Positions 24,810 through 33,022 of a stretch of DNA of 64,000 nucleotides are shown here, piece by piece. The position numbers and the translations under genes were made by a program. This DNA is from GCA-2725625 sp964574215 (lineage in GTDB: Bacteria > Pseudomonadota > Alphaproteobacteria > Rhodospirillales > UBA2165), in the NCBI GenBank assembly GCA_964574215.1, contig CAZNLR010000007.1, positions 60,343 through 124,342 on the forward strand, given 5' to 3'. The notes under the pieces are model-generated. The model searched no databases. It was given only the letters and a program-made list of their open reading frames with translations, and had not been told where the DNA came from. The stretch's first letter is position 1. Each line of letters starts with the position of its first letter.

Positions 24810-25979
24810 ATGAAAAATGTAAAGCGGCGTACGCATGAGTTCCTGGAACTCTCGGTTCCCGGCGACCAGTTGGGATTTGTTTTCGACCGTTTTATGATGA
24901 TCCTGATTCTGGCCAATGTTATCGCCATTGTCCTCGAAACCGTGCCATCCATTAACGCCGCCTACGGCGGCTTTTTTTTCTGGTTTGAAATTTTTTCGGT
25001 CGCCATATTTACCGTCGAATACGTTCTCCGGGTCTGGTCCTGTACGGCAAACAAAGCCGACGGCTACGACCGTCCACTTGTCGGGCGGATAAAATTTATG
25101 CTCTCGCCCATGGCGATCATCGATCTGGTCGCCTTTCTGCCCTTTTATCTCAGCGCTTTTTTCGCCATCGATCTCCGGCTGCTCCGAATCATCAGGCTCT
25201 TGCGGCTCTTGAAGCTGACCCGATATTCCCCGGCGCTACTCGTCATCTGGGCTGTCATCCAGAGCCAATACAAGGCCCTGACGGCGGCATTGTTCGTCAT
25301 GCTGACTGCTCTCCTATTTTCCTCAAGCGTCATATTCCTGTTCGAACGTGACGTGCAGCCGGACGACTTCTCCAGTATCCCCCACGCCATGTGGTGGGGC
25401 ATTGCCACCCTGACCACCGTCGGCTACGGCGACGTGACGCCGATAACACTGGGCGGCAAATTATTCGGGGCTTTTACCATGATCCTGGGCATCGGTATGT
25501 TCGCCCTACCGACGGGCGTCATCGCCACGGGCTTCGCCAATGAAATCCGCAAACACGAATTTATCGTGACCTGGCGTCTGGTGGCCAAGGTGCCTTTGTT
25601 CGCTGATCTCGACGCCGCCCAGATTGCAGAAATTGCCGGGCTATTGACGCCCCTCGTGGTGCCGCCCCGCCACGCCGTCGTGCGATTGGGTGAAAAAGCC
25701 GACAGCATGTTTTTTATCATTTCCGGCGACGTGGAGGTGGAAATCCCGCCTGATCCCATCGTCCTCGGACCGGGCGCCTTTTTTGGTGAGATCGGCATCA
25801 TAAAGGATTCCGTCCGCATGAGCGATGTCATATCCCTAACCGAATGCCAGCTCCTGGAATTGACCTCTGAGAATTTTTGGAAACTAATCGAAGATCACCC
25901 CCAATTGGGTGAGCGGGTCAAAGAGGAGATGAGCACCCACCTTTCGGACATCGAGGATGTCACAACCCAAGCGGTTTAA
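24810..25979 (+). CDS. cyclic-nucleotide-gated potassium channel
   Basis: A 389-residue six-TM channel of the MlotiK1 kind. The S4-like segment LRLLRIIRLLRLLKLTRY has few regularly spaced arginines. The pore helix and selectivity filter read MWWGIATLTTVGYGDVTP, a K+ signature. The C-terminal CNBD (about 265-375) has GEKADSMFFIISGDVEVE and the phosphate-binding cassette GAFFGEIGIIKDSVRMSDV, with the Arg that holds the cyclic phosphate. It is likely opened by cAMP or cGMP binding. Its stop overlaps the convergent regulator gene by four bases. Confidence 0.92.
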   Translation: MKNVKRRTHEFLELSVPGDQLGFVFDRFMMILILANVIAIVLETVPSINAAYGGFFFWFEIFSVAIFTVEYVLRVWSCTANKADGYDRPLVGRIKFMLSPMAIIDLVAFLPFYLSAFFAIDLRLLRIIRLLRLLKLTRYSPALLVIWAVIQSQYKALTAALFVMLTALLFSSSVIFLFERDVQPDDFSSIPHAMWWGIATLTTVGYGDVTPITLGGKLFGAFTMILGIGMFALPTGVIATGFANEIRKHEFIVTWRLVAKVPLFADLDAAQIAEIAGLLTPLVVPPRHAVVRLGEKADSMFFIISGDVEVEIPPDPIVLGPGAFFGEIGIIKDSVRMSDVISLTECQLLELTSENFWKLIEDHPQLGERVKEEMSTHLSDIEDVTTQAV

Positions 25980-26995
25980 GGCTCTCCGGAATACAATGGC
26001 GCCTGAAACTGCTTTCGGTAGGCGCCCGGAGAAACGCCGGTCTGGCGTTTGAACAGCCGGCGGAAAAAAGCCGGGTCTTCGTAACCCACCTGCCAACCGA
26101 TTTCATCGATGGGAAGACTGGTTCTTTCCAGCCGCCGCTTGGCTTCCTCTACCCGCAATCGCTGTACGTAAGCCAAGGGTGAATGACCGGTGATATCCGT
26201 GAAGCGGCGTTTGAACGAGCGTTCCGCCAGCCCGGATCGCTTGACCAATTCTTCCACGGGACTGCCGACCGAATAGTTGTCTGCCACCCAATCCTGAGCG
26301 GCCAGAATAGTAGCGTCACCGTGATCGCGGGGGGCTTCGAAGGTGATATAGGGCGCCAAACCGTCACGGTGCCATTGCAGCGCGAAGAACCGCGCCACCG
26401 ATTGAGCGGAGACCGGCCCGACGAACCGGCCGATCAAATAAAGCACCAGATCGTGCCATGAGGTCGCCGCACCGGAGGTGACCAGGTTGTCCTTTTCACC
26501 GGCAATGGCGAGAACTTGCTCCGGGTTAAGATCGATTTCGGGAAAAACCTGCTCAAATTGAGTGGCGTAGTTCCAATGAACGGTCGCCGGCTTACCGTCA
26601 AACAAACCGGTCTCCGCCAACAGAAATAATCCCGAGCAGGCGGAACAAATGATGGCTCCCTTATCATGCATCTGATTTAGCCAGTCGACCAAAGAGTCAT
26701 AACGGCCTTCATGCCATTCACCCCCGCTCAGAAGCAGAGACGGAACGATGACAATATCCGTTTCCGTAAGTTCCTTGATGGACGTATGTGTTTCGATCTT
26801 GATACCGCTCACCAGCGGTACCGGACCACCGGTTTCTCCGACAATCTCGACCGTGAACGGCGGATCCGCCGGAATGGCGTCGTCGAAATCCACCAGCATG
26901 GTGAATGAATTCATGACATCGAATATTCCACTGATCGTCGAGATCACCGCATCCGGTATAGCTACTAGACTGACATGCAAAGCCTTGCCGGTCAT
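25976..26995 (-). CDS. GlxA-type transcriptional regulator (DJ-1/PfpI plus AraC)
   Basis: The N-terminal DJ-1/PfpI-like ligand domain (about 1-190) contains TDIVIVPSLLLSGGEWHEGRYD and the nucleophile-elbow-like GAIICSACSGLFLLAETGL. The C-terminal AraC domain (about 225-330) contains two helix-turn-helices: SPVEELVKRSGLAERSFKRRF and PIDEIGWQVGYEDPAFFRRLFKRQTG, ending SPGAYRKQF. The frame opens at 27031, but ATG 26995 has GGAGGAAG just upstream. It probably regulates the divergent methyltransferase gene or a distant amine-catabolism gene. Confidence 0.9.
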   Translation of the reverse strand: MTGKALHVSLVAIPDAVISTISGIFDVMNSFTMLVDFDDAIPADPPFTVEIVGETGGPVPLVSGIKIETHTSIKELTETDIVIVPSLLLSGGEWHEGRYDSLVDWLNQMHDKGAIICSACSGLFLLAETGLFDGKPATVHWNYATQFEQVFPEIDLNPEQVLAIAGEKDNLVTSGAATSWHDLVLYLIGRFVGPVSAQSVARFFALQWHRDGLAPYITFEAPRDHGDATILAAQDWVADNYSVGSPVEELVKRSGLAERSFKRRFTDITGHSPLAYVQRLRVEEAKRRLERTSLPIDEIGWQVGYEDPAFFRRLFKRQTGVSPGAYRKQFQAPLYSGEP

Positions 26996-27132
26996 TTCTT
27001 CTTCCTCCGAATAATCCCGATTTTGGCACAAATGAACCGGTAGTGACAGTTCTGACTCTTACCATTGGCTGGCTCAAATGAGATGTTCACGGCATTCAGT
27101 CCCTATCAACCGTTAGCTCAGGAGACATCGGC

Positions 27133-28191
27133 ATGGATATCAATCAGGAAAAACTTAACGAATTTTTGGATAAGACGGTCGGCGATCTTGCCGCCGGATA
27201 CGGTGGCGTGATGGTCAGTATCGGTGACAAGCTGGGCCTGTATAAAGCAATGGCCGGCGCCGGTCCGCTGACATCGGATGAAGTCTCCAAAAAAACCGGG
27301 TGTACCGAAAGATACGTACGCGAGTGGCTAAACAGTCAAGCGGCCGCCGGGTACATCGACTATCACCCAGCCAGCGAAACTTTCGAGTTATCGCAGGAAC
27401 ACGCCCTGGTGCTGGCCGATTCCGACAGCCCCACCCATATGACACCGGCCTGGAATGTGGTCGCCTCCCTGTGGGCTGACGAAGAGCGGACCTTGAAAAT
27501 TTTCCGCAACGGCGAAGGCTTTCCCTGGGGTGAACACGATGACCGGTTGTTCTGCGGCTCCGCGGCCTTTTACCGCAACGCTTACAAAGGTCAACTGCTT
27601 CCTGAATGGCTACCTGCCCTCGACGGAGTCATTGAAAAACTTAAGAATGGCGCCCGGGTTGCCGATATCGGCTGCGGTCACGGCCATTCAACTGTCCTGA
27701 TGGCCCAGGCGTTCCCCAATTCCCGATTTTTCGGCTTTGACACGCATCAGGAGTCCGTAAATGCCGCCCGCGAAATTGCCGCCGAAGAAGGTGTCGCGGA
27801 GCGGGTTGATTTCAGCGTGGAGAAAGCCGACGACTATGAGGACGAAAAATATGACCTCATCTGCTTTTTCGACTGCCTGCACGACATGGGCGATCCCATC
27901 GGCGTTGTCGACCATGCTCGCCGATCTCTGGCCGAAGATGGTTCGATAATGCTGGTCGAGCCCTTCGCCAGCGACCAATTGGAAGAAAATATCAACCCCG
28001 TGGGCCGGCTTTACTACTCGGCGTCGACGACACTCTGTTGCGCTCACGCCATGTCCGAGGATGGCGGTTACGCCCTTGGCGCCCAGGCCGGGGAAGCACG
28101 CCTCGCCAACGTTTTCGAAAAAGCCGGATTCGGTAGTTTCCGCAACGTCCTGAAAACGCCCTTCAACATGATCTTCCAAGCCCAACTCTAA
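27133..28191 (+). CDS. class I SAM-dependent methyltransferase with winged-helix N-domain
   Basis: 352 residues. Residues 1-110 form a winged-helix module (LTSDEVSKKTGCTERYVREWLNSQAAAGYIDY) as in Rv2258c-like methyltransferases. The Rossmann domain follows, with motif I ARVADIGCGHGHSTVLMAQAFPNS, FGFDTHQ and the acidic loop DLICFFDCLHDMGDP. AGGAGA precedes the ATG. It is followed 29 bases later by a secreted protein gene and is divergent from the GlxA-type regulator. The substrate is unknown. Confidence 0.87.
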   Translation: MDINQEKLNEFLDKTVGDLAAGYGGVMVSIGDKLGLYKAMAGAGPLTSDEVSKKTGCTERYVREWLNSQAAAGYIDYHPASETFELSQEHALVLADSDSPTHMTPAWNVVASLWADEERTLKIFRNGEGFPWGEHDDRLFCGSAAFYRNAYKGQLLPEWLPALDGVIEKLKNGARVADIGCGHGHSTVLMAQAFPNSRFFGFDTHQESVNAAREIAAEEGVAERVDFSVEKADDYEDEKYDLICFFDCLHDMGDPIGVVDHARRSLAEDGSIMLVEPFASDQLEENINPVGRLYYSASTTLCCAHAMSEDGGYALGAQAGEARLANVFEKAGFGSFRNVLKTPFNMIFQAQL

Positions 28192-28220
28192 CCGCAACCA
28201 ATTGATAGGAGTATGACACC

Positions 28221-28946
28221 ATGAAACGATTTTTATTCGCCGTCGTGGCAATCGCAATTACCGGGACGTCATTACCACTAAGCGCCGATGAACCAACCAG
28301 AATTAACTTCATTACCCATTTGGCGGCTGGCCTGAATGAAATCGACGTCTTTGTCGATACAGGCTCCAATCCCTCCGATGTCTATCGGGTCACGCCGGCA
28401 ACCAAGGCTCGGTTCCTTGATTCGCCGGTTTTTGCCAGCGCCGAGCCCCTCGCTCATAATCCCTTTGATGCCGAGGCCGTCGGACCACACGCCAAAGGAC
28501 GACCGCTTGGCTTGACCCTAGTCGAATTTCTGGCGGCGCGCGGTACGGCGACGATCACCTGCCAAAATGGCCAGGGCTCGATCGACGCCAGGTTCACCAA
28601 GCTGGTTCCCAACGCCGTCTACTCCATGTGGTACGCATTCGTACCCCAGCCCCCCACCAAACCCTTTACCGGCGCTCTCGATCTGCCTTTTGGGGCTCGG
28701 GACGGCTCACAATCGGTCTTTACAACCGACGCCAAGGGCAACGCTCGATTTAACGCAGCCTACAAACCGTGCCTGCAAGCAAGCAGCGATCAATTGATGG
28801 CAGTATTGGCTATCGCTTGGCATTCCGACGGCAAGACCTACGGGTCATCGCCCGGAAGCTTTGGCAATCGCACCCACGTGCAGCTTTTTGCACCGCTGCC
28901 GAGGCGCAAGGTTATCCACACAAAATCTGCCGATATAGCTAGCTGA
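28221..28946 (+). CDS. secreted protein of unknown function
   Basis: 241 residues with a clear signal peptide (MKRFLFAVVAIAITGTSLPLSADE, cleavage after about 22). The mature part has two cysteines that could pair (TITCQNGQG and YKPCLQASS), a central TKLVPNAVYSMWYAFVPQPP strand and no domain I recognise. AGGAG lies eight bases before the ATG. It probably shares a transcript with the preceding methyltransferase. Confidence 0.7.
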   Translation: MKRFLFAVVAIAITGTSLPLSADEPTRINFITHLAAGLNEIDVFVDTGSNPSDVYRVTPATKARFLDSPVFASAEPLAHNPFDAEAVGPHAKGRPLGLTLVEFLAARGTATITCQNGQGSIDARFTKLVPNAVYSMWYAFVPQPPTKPFTGALDLPFGARDGSQSVFTTDAKGNARFNAAYKPCLQASSDQLMAVLAIAWHSDGKTYGSSPGSFGNRTHVQLFAPLPRRKVIHTKSADIAS

Positions 28947-29031
28947 GTTTAGGATTTTAGTCGGCCTGGCGGCGCTCACGACGGGCGTCGCTTGACCGGC
29001 ATCGAAGGTACCTGGAATAGCTCGATTGACT

Positions 29032-30240
29032 TTAATCGCTTTTGCCGAGATTTAGCTCCATCGTCAAAATGTTGTAAACTATTTCGGAAAGCTCCTCCGA
29101 ACCGGCGGCCCGGGTGGAGGCAAATGATCCTTCCAATTCTTTGTCGTTGGACTCGGCATTAAAATAAAGAAGATCGGATTCGTTCGCACCATTCCTATCG
29201 GCCATCATATTTTCCAGGACGGCCCTGTAAGTTTCGATTTCCTCCGCCCGATGACCGCTTTCAAAAATAAAGTCCCGGGCAAGTTCAAAATTCTTGTCCA
29301 AGTTCATGGGAAACATGAAAGCATTCTGGCTGCTGATGTGAACCTCGCCATTGTCGGCGAAGGCAATCATCGGAACAAAGGGCGCCAAATTCGGGAAAAA
29401 CCGATTGGGAACGATTTTGCAATGCCAATAGTCCTCCGCCACATCGGTAAATTCCTGATACGTTTCGATATTCCGAAACCCTGACTCCCGGAGCGGCAGT
29501 ATTTCCACTTTGTCTTTGGTCACATCGACCGTGTCGTTGGCAACGTCGATATAAAAGCTCCCCGCTTGTATGGCGTTCTGAAAATATACCCCTCTGAGCG
29601 CACCCCAAACCCGAATGAGACTACCTCCTTCACGGCAGTATTCCCGAAGCGCCCTCACGCCTACAAAATCATCAGGCACGGGCTCTTTTGACAGCAGATG
29701 CAAAATATGGCGCGATATCTCGAGGCAGCATTTGACGGGATACTGGGCAAGCTTGCTACGTTCCCCTTCGGTAACTTTGAAATCACCCTTTTCCACTCGA
29801 TCTTTTATGTCGTAAAAATAGTCATCCGTTTTCTGCCGGAGCGCCGTCAGGTCGCGATATATGGCATCGAGATTTTGTCCGATATGTTTTTCGCAAAGCC
29901 GCCGCACTCTTTTGTCCGGCAAAACGATCATCTCCGACCGATACGCCGCTACCAGATTTTCGATGGAATAACTGTCGGGCCGAGAAACGGATTTCAGGGG
30001 AATCTCCTGCTGGTACCGATCGATCAACGCGGCAACGGCGGCGATGGTATCGATGGCGATCAGTTCTTCGGGATCGATCTCCCGTCCCAGATACTCCTCC
30101 AAGGCGACAATAAACCGCATGAAAGCGAGGCTATCCCAACCCTCTAGGCCGGCAATTGCCGTATCTTGCCCGATGTTTGCGACATCGTCGTTGAGGGCTT
30201 CGGCCATAAGCTGCCGCGCCTGAAGGAGACTGTCTGTCAT
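29032..30240 (-). CDS. acyl-carrier domain fused to a C-terminal domain of unknown function
   Basis: Residues 1-78 are a carrier protein: LQARQLMAEALNDD, then GLEGWDSLAFMRFIVALEEYLG with Ser37 as the predicted phosphopantetheine attachment site, and IDTIAAVAALIDRYQ. Residues about 90-402 form a mostly soluble domain with KHIGQNLDAIYRDLTALRQ, a CC pair in YPVKCCLEISRHIL, and NRFFPNLAPFVPMIAFADNG; I recognise no family. It is the last gene of a coupled operon (start overlaps the GNAT stop). The preceding AMP-ligase and GNAT are natural partners for loading and modifying a carrier-bound group. Confidence 0.75.
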   Translation of the reverse strand: MTDSLLQARQLMAEALNDDVANIGQDTAIAGLEGWDSLAFMRFIVALEEYLGREIDPEELIAIDTIAAVAALIDRYQQEIPLKSVSRPDSYSIENLVAAYRSEMIVLPDKRVRRLCEKHIGQNLDAIYRDLTALRQKTDDYFYDIKDRVEKGDFKVTEGERSKLAQYPVKCCLEISRHILHLLSKEPVPDDFVGVRALREYCREGGSLIRVWGALRGVYFQNAIQAGSFYIDVANDTVDVTKDKVEILPLRESGFRNIETYQEFTDVAEDYWHCKIVPNRFFPNLAPFVPMIAFADNGEVHISSQNAFMFPMNLDKNFELARDFIFESGHRAEEIETYRAVLENMMADRNGANESDLLYFNAESNDKELEGSFASTRAAGSEELSEIVYNILTMELNLGKSD

Positions 30241-30809
30241 GGATCAGCCCCTTCTTTTTTAGCTTTCCATTCGTGGCTCAACATGGCGAAACGGTAGATA
30301 TCGTGCCACCCACCGTCCGGTGTCGGGCAATCTTCTTTCAGCACCCCTTCGCACCGGAATCCCTGGGCTTTATAGTTGAACACGGCGGGCAGATTGCGGG
30401 CGAACACTGCGCCATAGACCTTGTGGAGAGACAGCGTATCAAAAAGGAAATCTAGGATTTTGGTGCGGGTTTCGATGACCACGCCTTTGCCCCAATAATC
30501 CTTCTCGCCGATGACCACGGCCGTTCGGGCATTGCGGGCGCGCAAATTGCAGTAGATGTGATAGAAGCCGATACACTGGCCGCTTTGGTTATCGAAAATA
30601 CCCAGACAAAAATTCGCTTCATTGTCGAACCGGGACACGAATTCGCCCACCTGCGCCTGGTTCAAATTTTTCGGCAGGTCGACAAATTTCATTACATCGG
30701 GATCGCTGAACCAGGCGACCATTTGATCGGTCAGATCCTCCACGACCAGCGAACGCAGCGCATAATTTTCGCCGTCGATCTCGAGTATTTCTTTGGGCGT
30801 CCAACTCAT
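30237..30809 (-). CDS. GNAT acetyltransferase, RimJ/RimL-like
   Basis: An acetyl-CoA-dependent N-acetyltransferase of about 190 residues. It has RSLVVEDLTDQMVAWFSDPDVMKFVDLP at the start, then the acetyl-CoA-binding region VVIGEKDYWGKGVVIETRTKILDFLFDTL and the RimL-type HKVYGAVFARNLPAVFNYKAQGF. The frame is open to 30902, but ATG 30809 overlaps the ligase stop as ATGA, giving translational coupling at both ends of the gene. In context it probably acylates an amino sugar or a carrier-bound amine, not a ribosomal protein. Confidence 0.85.
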   Translation of the reverse strand: MSWTPKEILEIDGENYALRSLVVEDLTDQMVAWFSDPDVMKFVDLPKNLNQAQVGEFVSRFDNEANFCLGIFDNQSGQCIGFYHIYCNLRARNARTAVVIGEKDYWGKGVVIETRTKILDFLFDTLSLHKVYGAVFARNLPAVFNYKAQGFRCEGVLKEDCPTPDGGWHDIYRFAMLSHEWKAKKEGADP

Positions 30810-32266
30810 GTCCCGGCCTTTTCCGGCAAACAGTCCTGCCTGACCAAATCGCGGTTTATTTTTCCGCGATCGGTCTTGGCAATGGTGTCGACAATGAACC
30901 ATTTATCCGGCACGCAGTCATGTCTGATATTTTCGGCACACCACGATTTTAGTTGCGCGGAGTCCGTTTCACTGTCGCCGTTCAGATGCACCGCCACGCC
31001 GATAAGTTCACCGCTGATACTATCTGGCACAGAGAAAGCGCAAGCCTCCACGACACTGGGGTGGCGCTCCAGCAGCAAGTCGATTTCCTCAGGGTGAATT
31101 TTCATACCGGCCTTATTGATTTCGTTTTTTAGGCGGCCCGTCAGGCGGATAACGCCATCCTCATCAATCCGGGCGCTGTCGCCGGTGCGGAACCAGCCAT
31201 CCGAAATCACGTCCCGGGTCAATTCGTCCTGATGGAGATATCCTCGCATGAGCCCGGGCGTTTGAACCGCCAGTTCTCCGTCACCTTCCTTTTGTCGCTG
31301 TCCACCATCATCAAATACAGCCGCGCTTCCGCCCCACATGTGGCCGACCAGACCGTCTTCGGGTTCGAACGTGTCCGCCGATGCTCCCGCCAGCCAATTG
31401 GCCGTTTCGGTAATGCCGTACATGTTGCAGACATTCTCGGTTCCAGACCAAGACAGCACGTCGGACCATAATTCAGCGGAGAGAGGCGCCGAGCCGATGT
31501 GAACCCGGCGCAGCGTCTGCCGGTTCGGTGGCCGGCACATTTTTAGAACGATTTTCCAGAATGTAGGTACCGAGCTTAGAAAAGTGATGCCGTTTTCGAC
31601 GAGTTTATCACCGAACCCAACCGCCTCTGGAACGCCCATGTTCCCGTACAGGAACAAATCGTCGCCCGCAAAAAGCGGTGTCAGGCAGTTGCCGATCAAG
31701 CCGTGACCGAAATGGGTGGGCAACGTGCACAGGGTCCGTTTCATGTCGGCGCCGATGTTGTCCCGGTTCAGTTCGATGCGGGATATCAGGCTGCGGAAAG
31801 TGTGGACGACGCCTTTGGGCGTACCGGTGGTTCCCGATGTAAACAGGATTACTGCCGGATCATCGGGTCCGTCCTCCCCTCCTTCGGGTATAAAAACATC
31901 CTCCAATCGGCATTCTTCTTCGGTGCAGATCACTGGCGATTGGAGAGATGCCTGTGATACCGTAGCGTCCTCTCCGACAAGGACCGCCGAAGCGCCGGTG
32001 AACGAGACAACATTTTCCAGTTCCCCCATCGTCAAAGCCGGGTTTAGACAGGCGGCGCAAGCGCCTACCGACCACAGGGCGAAAAGATCGGCGAAAAAAG
32101 CCGGCGTACCACCGTGAAAAATAGCCACTATATGACCGGGACCAATCGATCTATTTTTAAAATTCCCGGCGCGTTTTTCGACTTCATTTTCAAGCCGGTC
32201 AGGCGACCAATATACGCCGCTACGAAGATCGGTTATTCCACCAATGCTCCGGAAATCGATTTTCAC
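30806..32266 (-). CDS. AMP-dependent acyl/aminoacyl synthetase (ANL family)
   Basis: A 486-residue adenylating enzyme. Signatures: ILFTSGTTGTPKGVVHTFRS (P-loop), MYGITETANW, WFRTGDSARIDEDGVIRLTGRLKNEI, and the C-terminal catalytic lysine in IAKTDRGKINRDL. The ligand could be a fatty or amino acid to be passed to CoA or to the carrier domain encoded two genes downstream. It is coupled to the GNAT gene and starts 22 bases after the QueC-like gene. The short N-terminal part suggests a compact stand-alone enzyme. Confidence 0.9.
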   Translation of the reverse strand: MKIDFRSIGGITDLRSGVYWSPDRLENEVEKRAGNFKNRSIGPGHIVAIFHGGTPAFFADLFALWSVGACAACLNPALTMGELENVVSFTGASAVLVGEDATVSQASLQSPVICTEEECRLEDVFIPEGGEDGPDDPAVILFTSGTTGTPKGVVHTFRSLISRIELNRDNIGADMKRTLCTLPTHFGHGLIGNCLTPLFAGDDLFLYGNMGVPEAVGFGDKLVENGITFLSSVPTFWKIVLKMCRPPNRQTLRRVHIGSAPLSAELWSDVLSWSGTENVCNMYGITETANWLAGASADTFEPEDGLVGHMWGGSAAVFDDGGQRQKEGDGELAVQTPGLMRGYLHQDELTRDVISDGWFRTGDSARIDEDGVIRLTGRLKNEINKAGMKIHPEEIDLLLERHPSVVEACAFSVPDSISGELIGVAVHLNGDSETDSAQLKSWCAENIRHDCVPDKWFIVDTIAKTDRGKINRDLVRQDCLPEKAGT

Positions 32267-32288
32267 GTCTATCTATCTCCGCAAAATG

Positions 32289-32906
32289 TTAATCATCGTG
32301 GGAAAAACCGCCTACTTCCTGCCAATTTTTGCAAGACGTGCACTCTCTACATGGCTTGAACTTATCGTCGCCGATATCTTCCGGATCGCGGCAAACCGTC
32401 ACAACATCAAGCAGTTCCTGCGGTAGAAAATCATATATATCCTGTTTCGACATGTGGGCGACAGGCCAGATGATCTCCGGCTGGACTTTGTATTTGGCCG
32501 TGCGCAGGGCGGCGTAAAAGGTATCCCGCATTTCCTCCACCCTGAGCTCCCATTCGGCAGGGCGCGGCACCGTGTCTACAACGCCAGTGGCGTAATACCT
32601 GATCCTGGCTTTGGGAAATGACCGGATCACCCGAGCACCGACAAAGGCGCACAGGGTATGGTTCCATCCAAAGTAAGGAAGCTGAAAATCCCACAAAGAT
32701 TTGGAATAGACGAAATTGCGATAGGTCTCCTTGCAATATTCGACGACCTTATCACAGGCGATGTTCTCGGCGCGGAAACGGGTTTCGCTTTCGGCATCCC
32801 TGATGACGATATGATGTGCAAAGACGTCCTGATCGGAATCGGTCAGCAGTTTGATCAGAACGGCGGCGCTGTCGGCGCCTCCGGATAGCATCAGCAGGGT
32901 CGCCAT
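32289..32906 (-). CDS. QueC-like PP-loop ATP pyrophosphatase
   Basis: A 205-residue enzyme with the PP-loop LLMLSGGADSAAVLIKLL at residues 4-21 and a C-terminal zinc-type cluster CRDPEDIGDDKFKPCRECTSCKNW, as in 7-cyano-7-deazaguanine synthase. Middle motifs (FGWNHTLCAFVGARVIRSFP) differ from housekeeping QueC, and no queD, queE or queF is near. It is probably a paralogue that activates a carboxylate to an amide or nitrile or joins it to another molecule. First gene of the four-gene operon reading towards 29032. Confidence 0.75.
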   Translation of the reverse strand: MATLLMLSGGADSAAVLIKLLTDSDQDVFAHHIVIRDAESETRFRAENIACDKVVEYCKETYRNFVYSKSLWDFQLPYFGWNHTLCAFVGARVIRSFPKARIRYYATGVVDTVPRPAEWELRVEEMRDTFYAALRTAKYKVQPEIIWPVAHMSKQDIYDFLPQELLDVVTVCRDPEDIGDDKFKPCRECTSCKNWQEVGGFSHDD

Positions 32907-33022
32907 AATGTCTCCAGGCTAAAGCGTGAATTGATAGCGGCCCGACAACCGCTAATCGGGGACAAGCCTATCGAAAACCCGCCACCTTTGGAATAGCCAT
33001 CAATTTTAGGCAAATGAGGACC

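Noticed and set aside
32289..32906. Antiphage defence module built on the QueC-like gene
   Set aside because: QueC-like proteins occur in some defence systems, but no ATPase, ubiquitin-like, nuclease or cyclase partner is present. The neighbours point to small-molecule or glycan chemistry.
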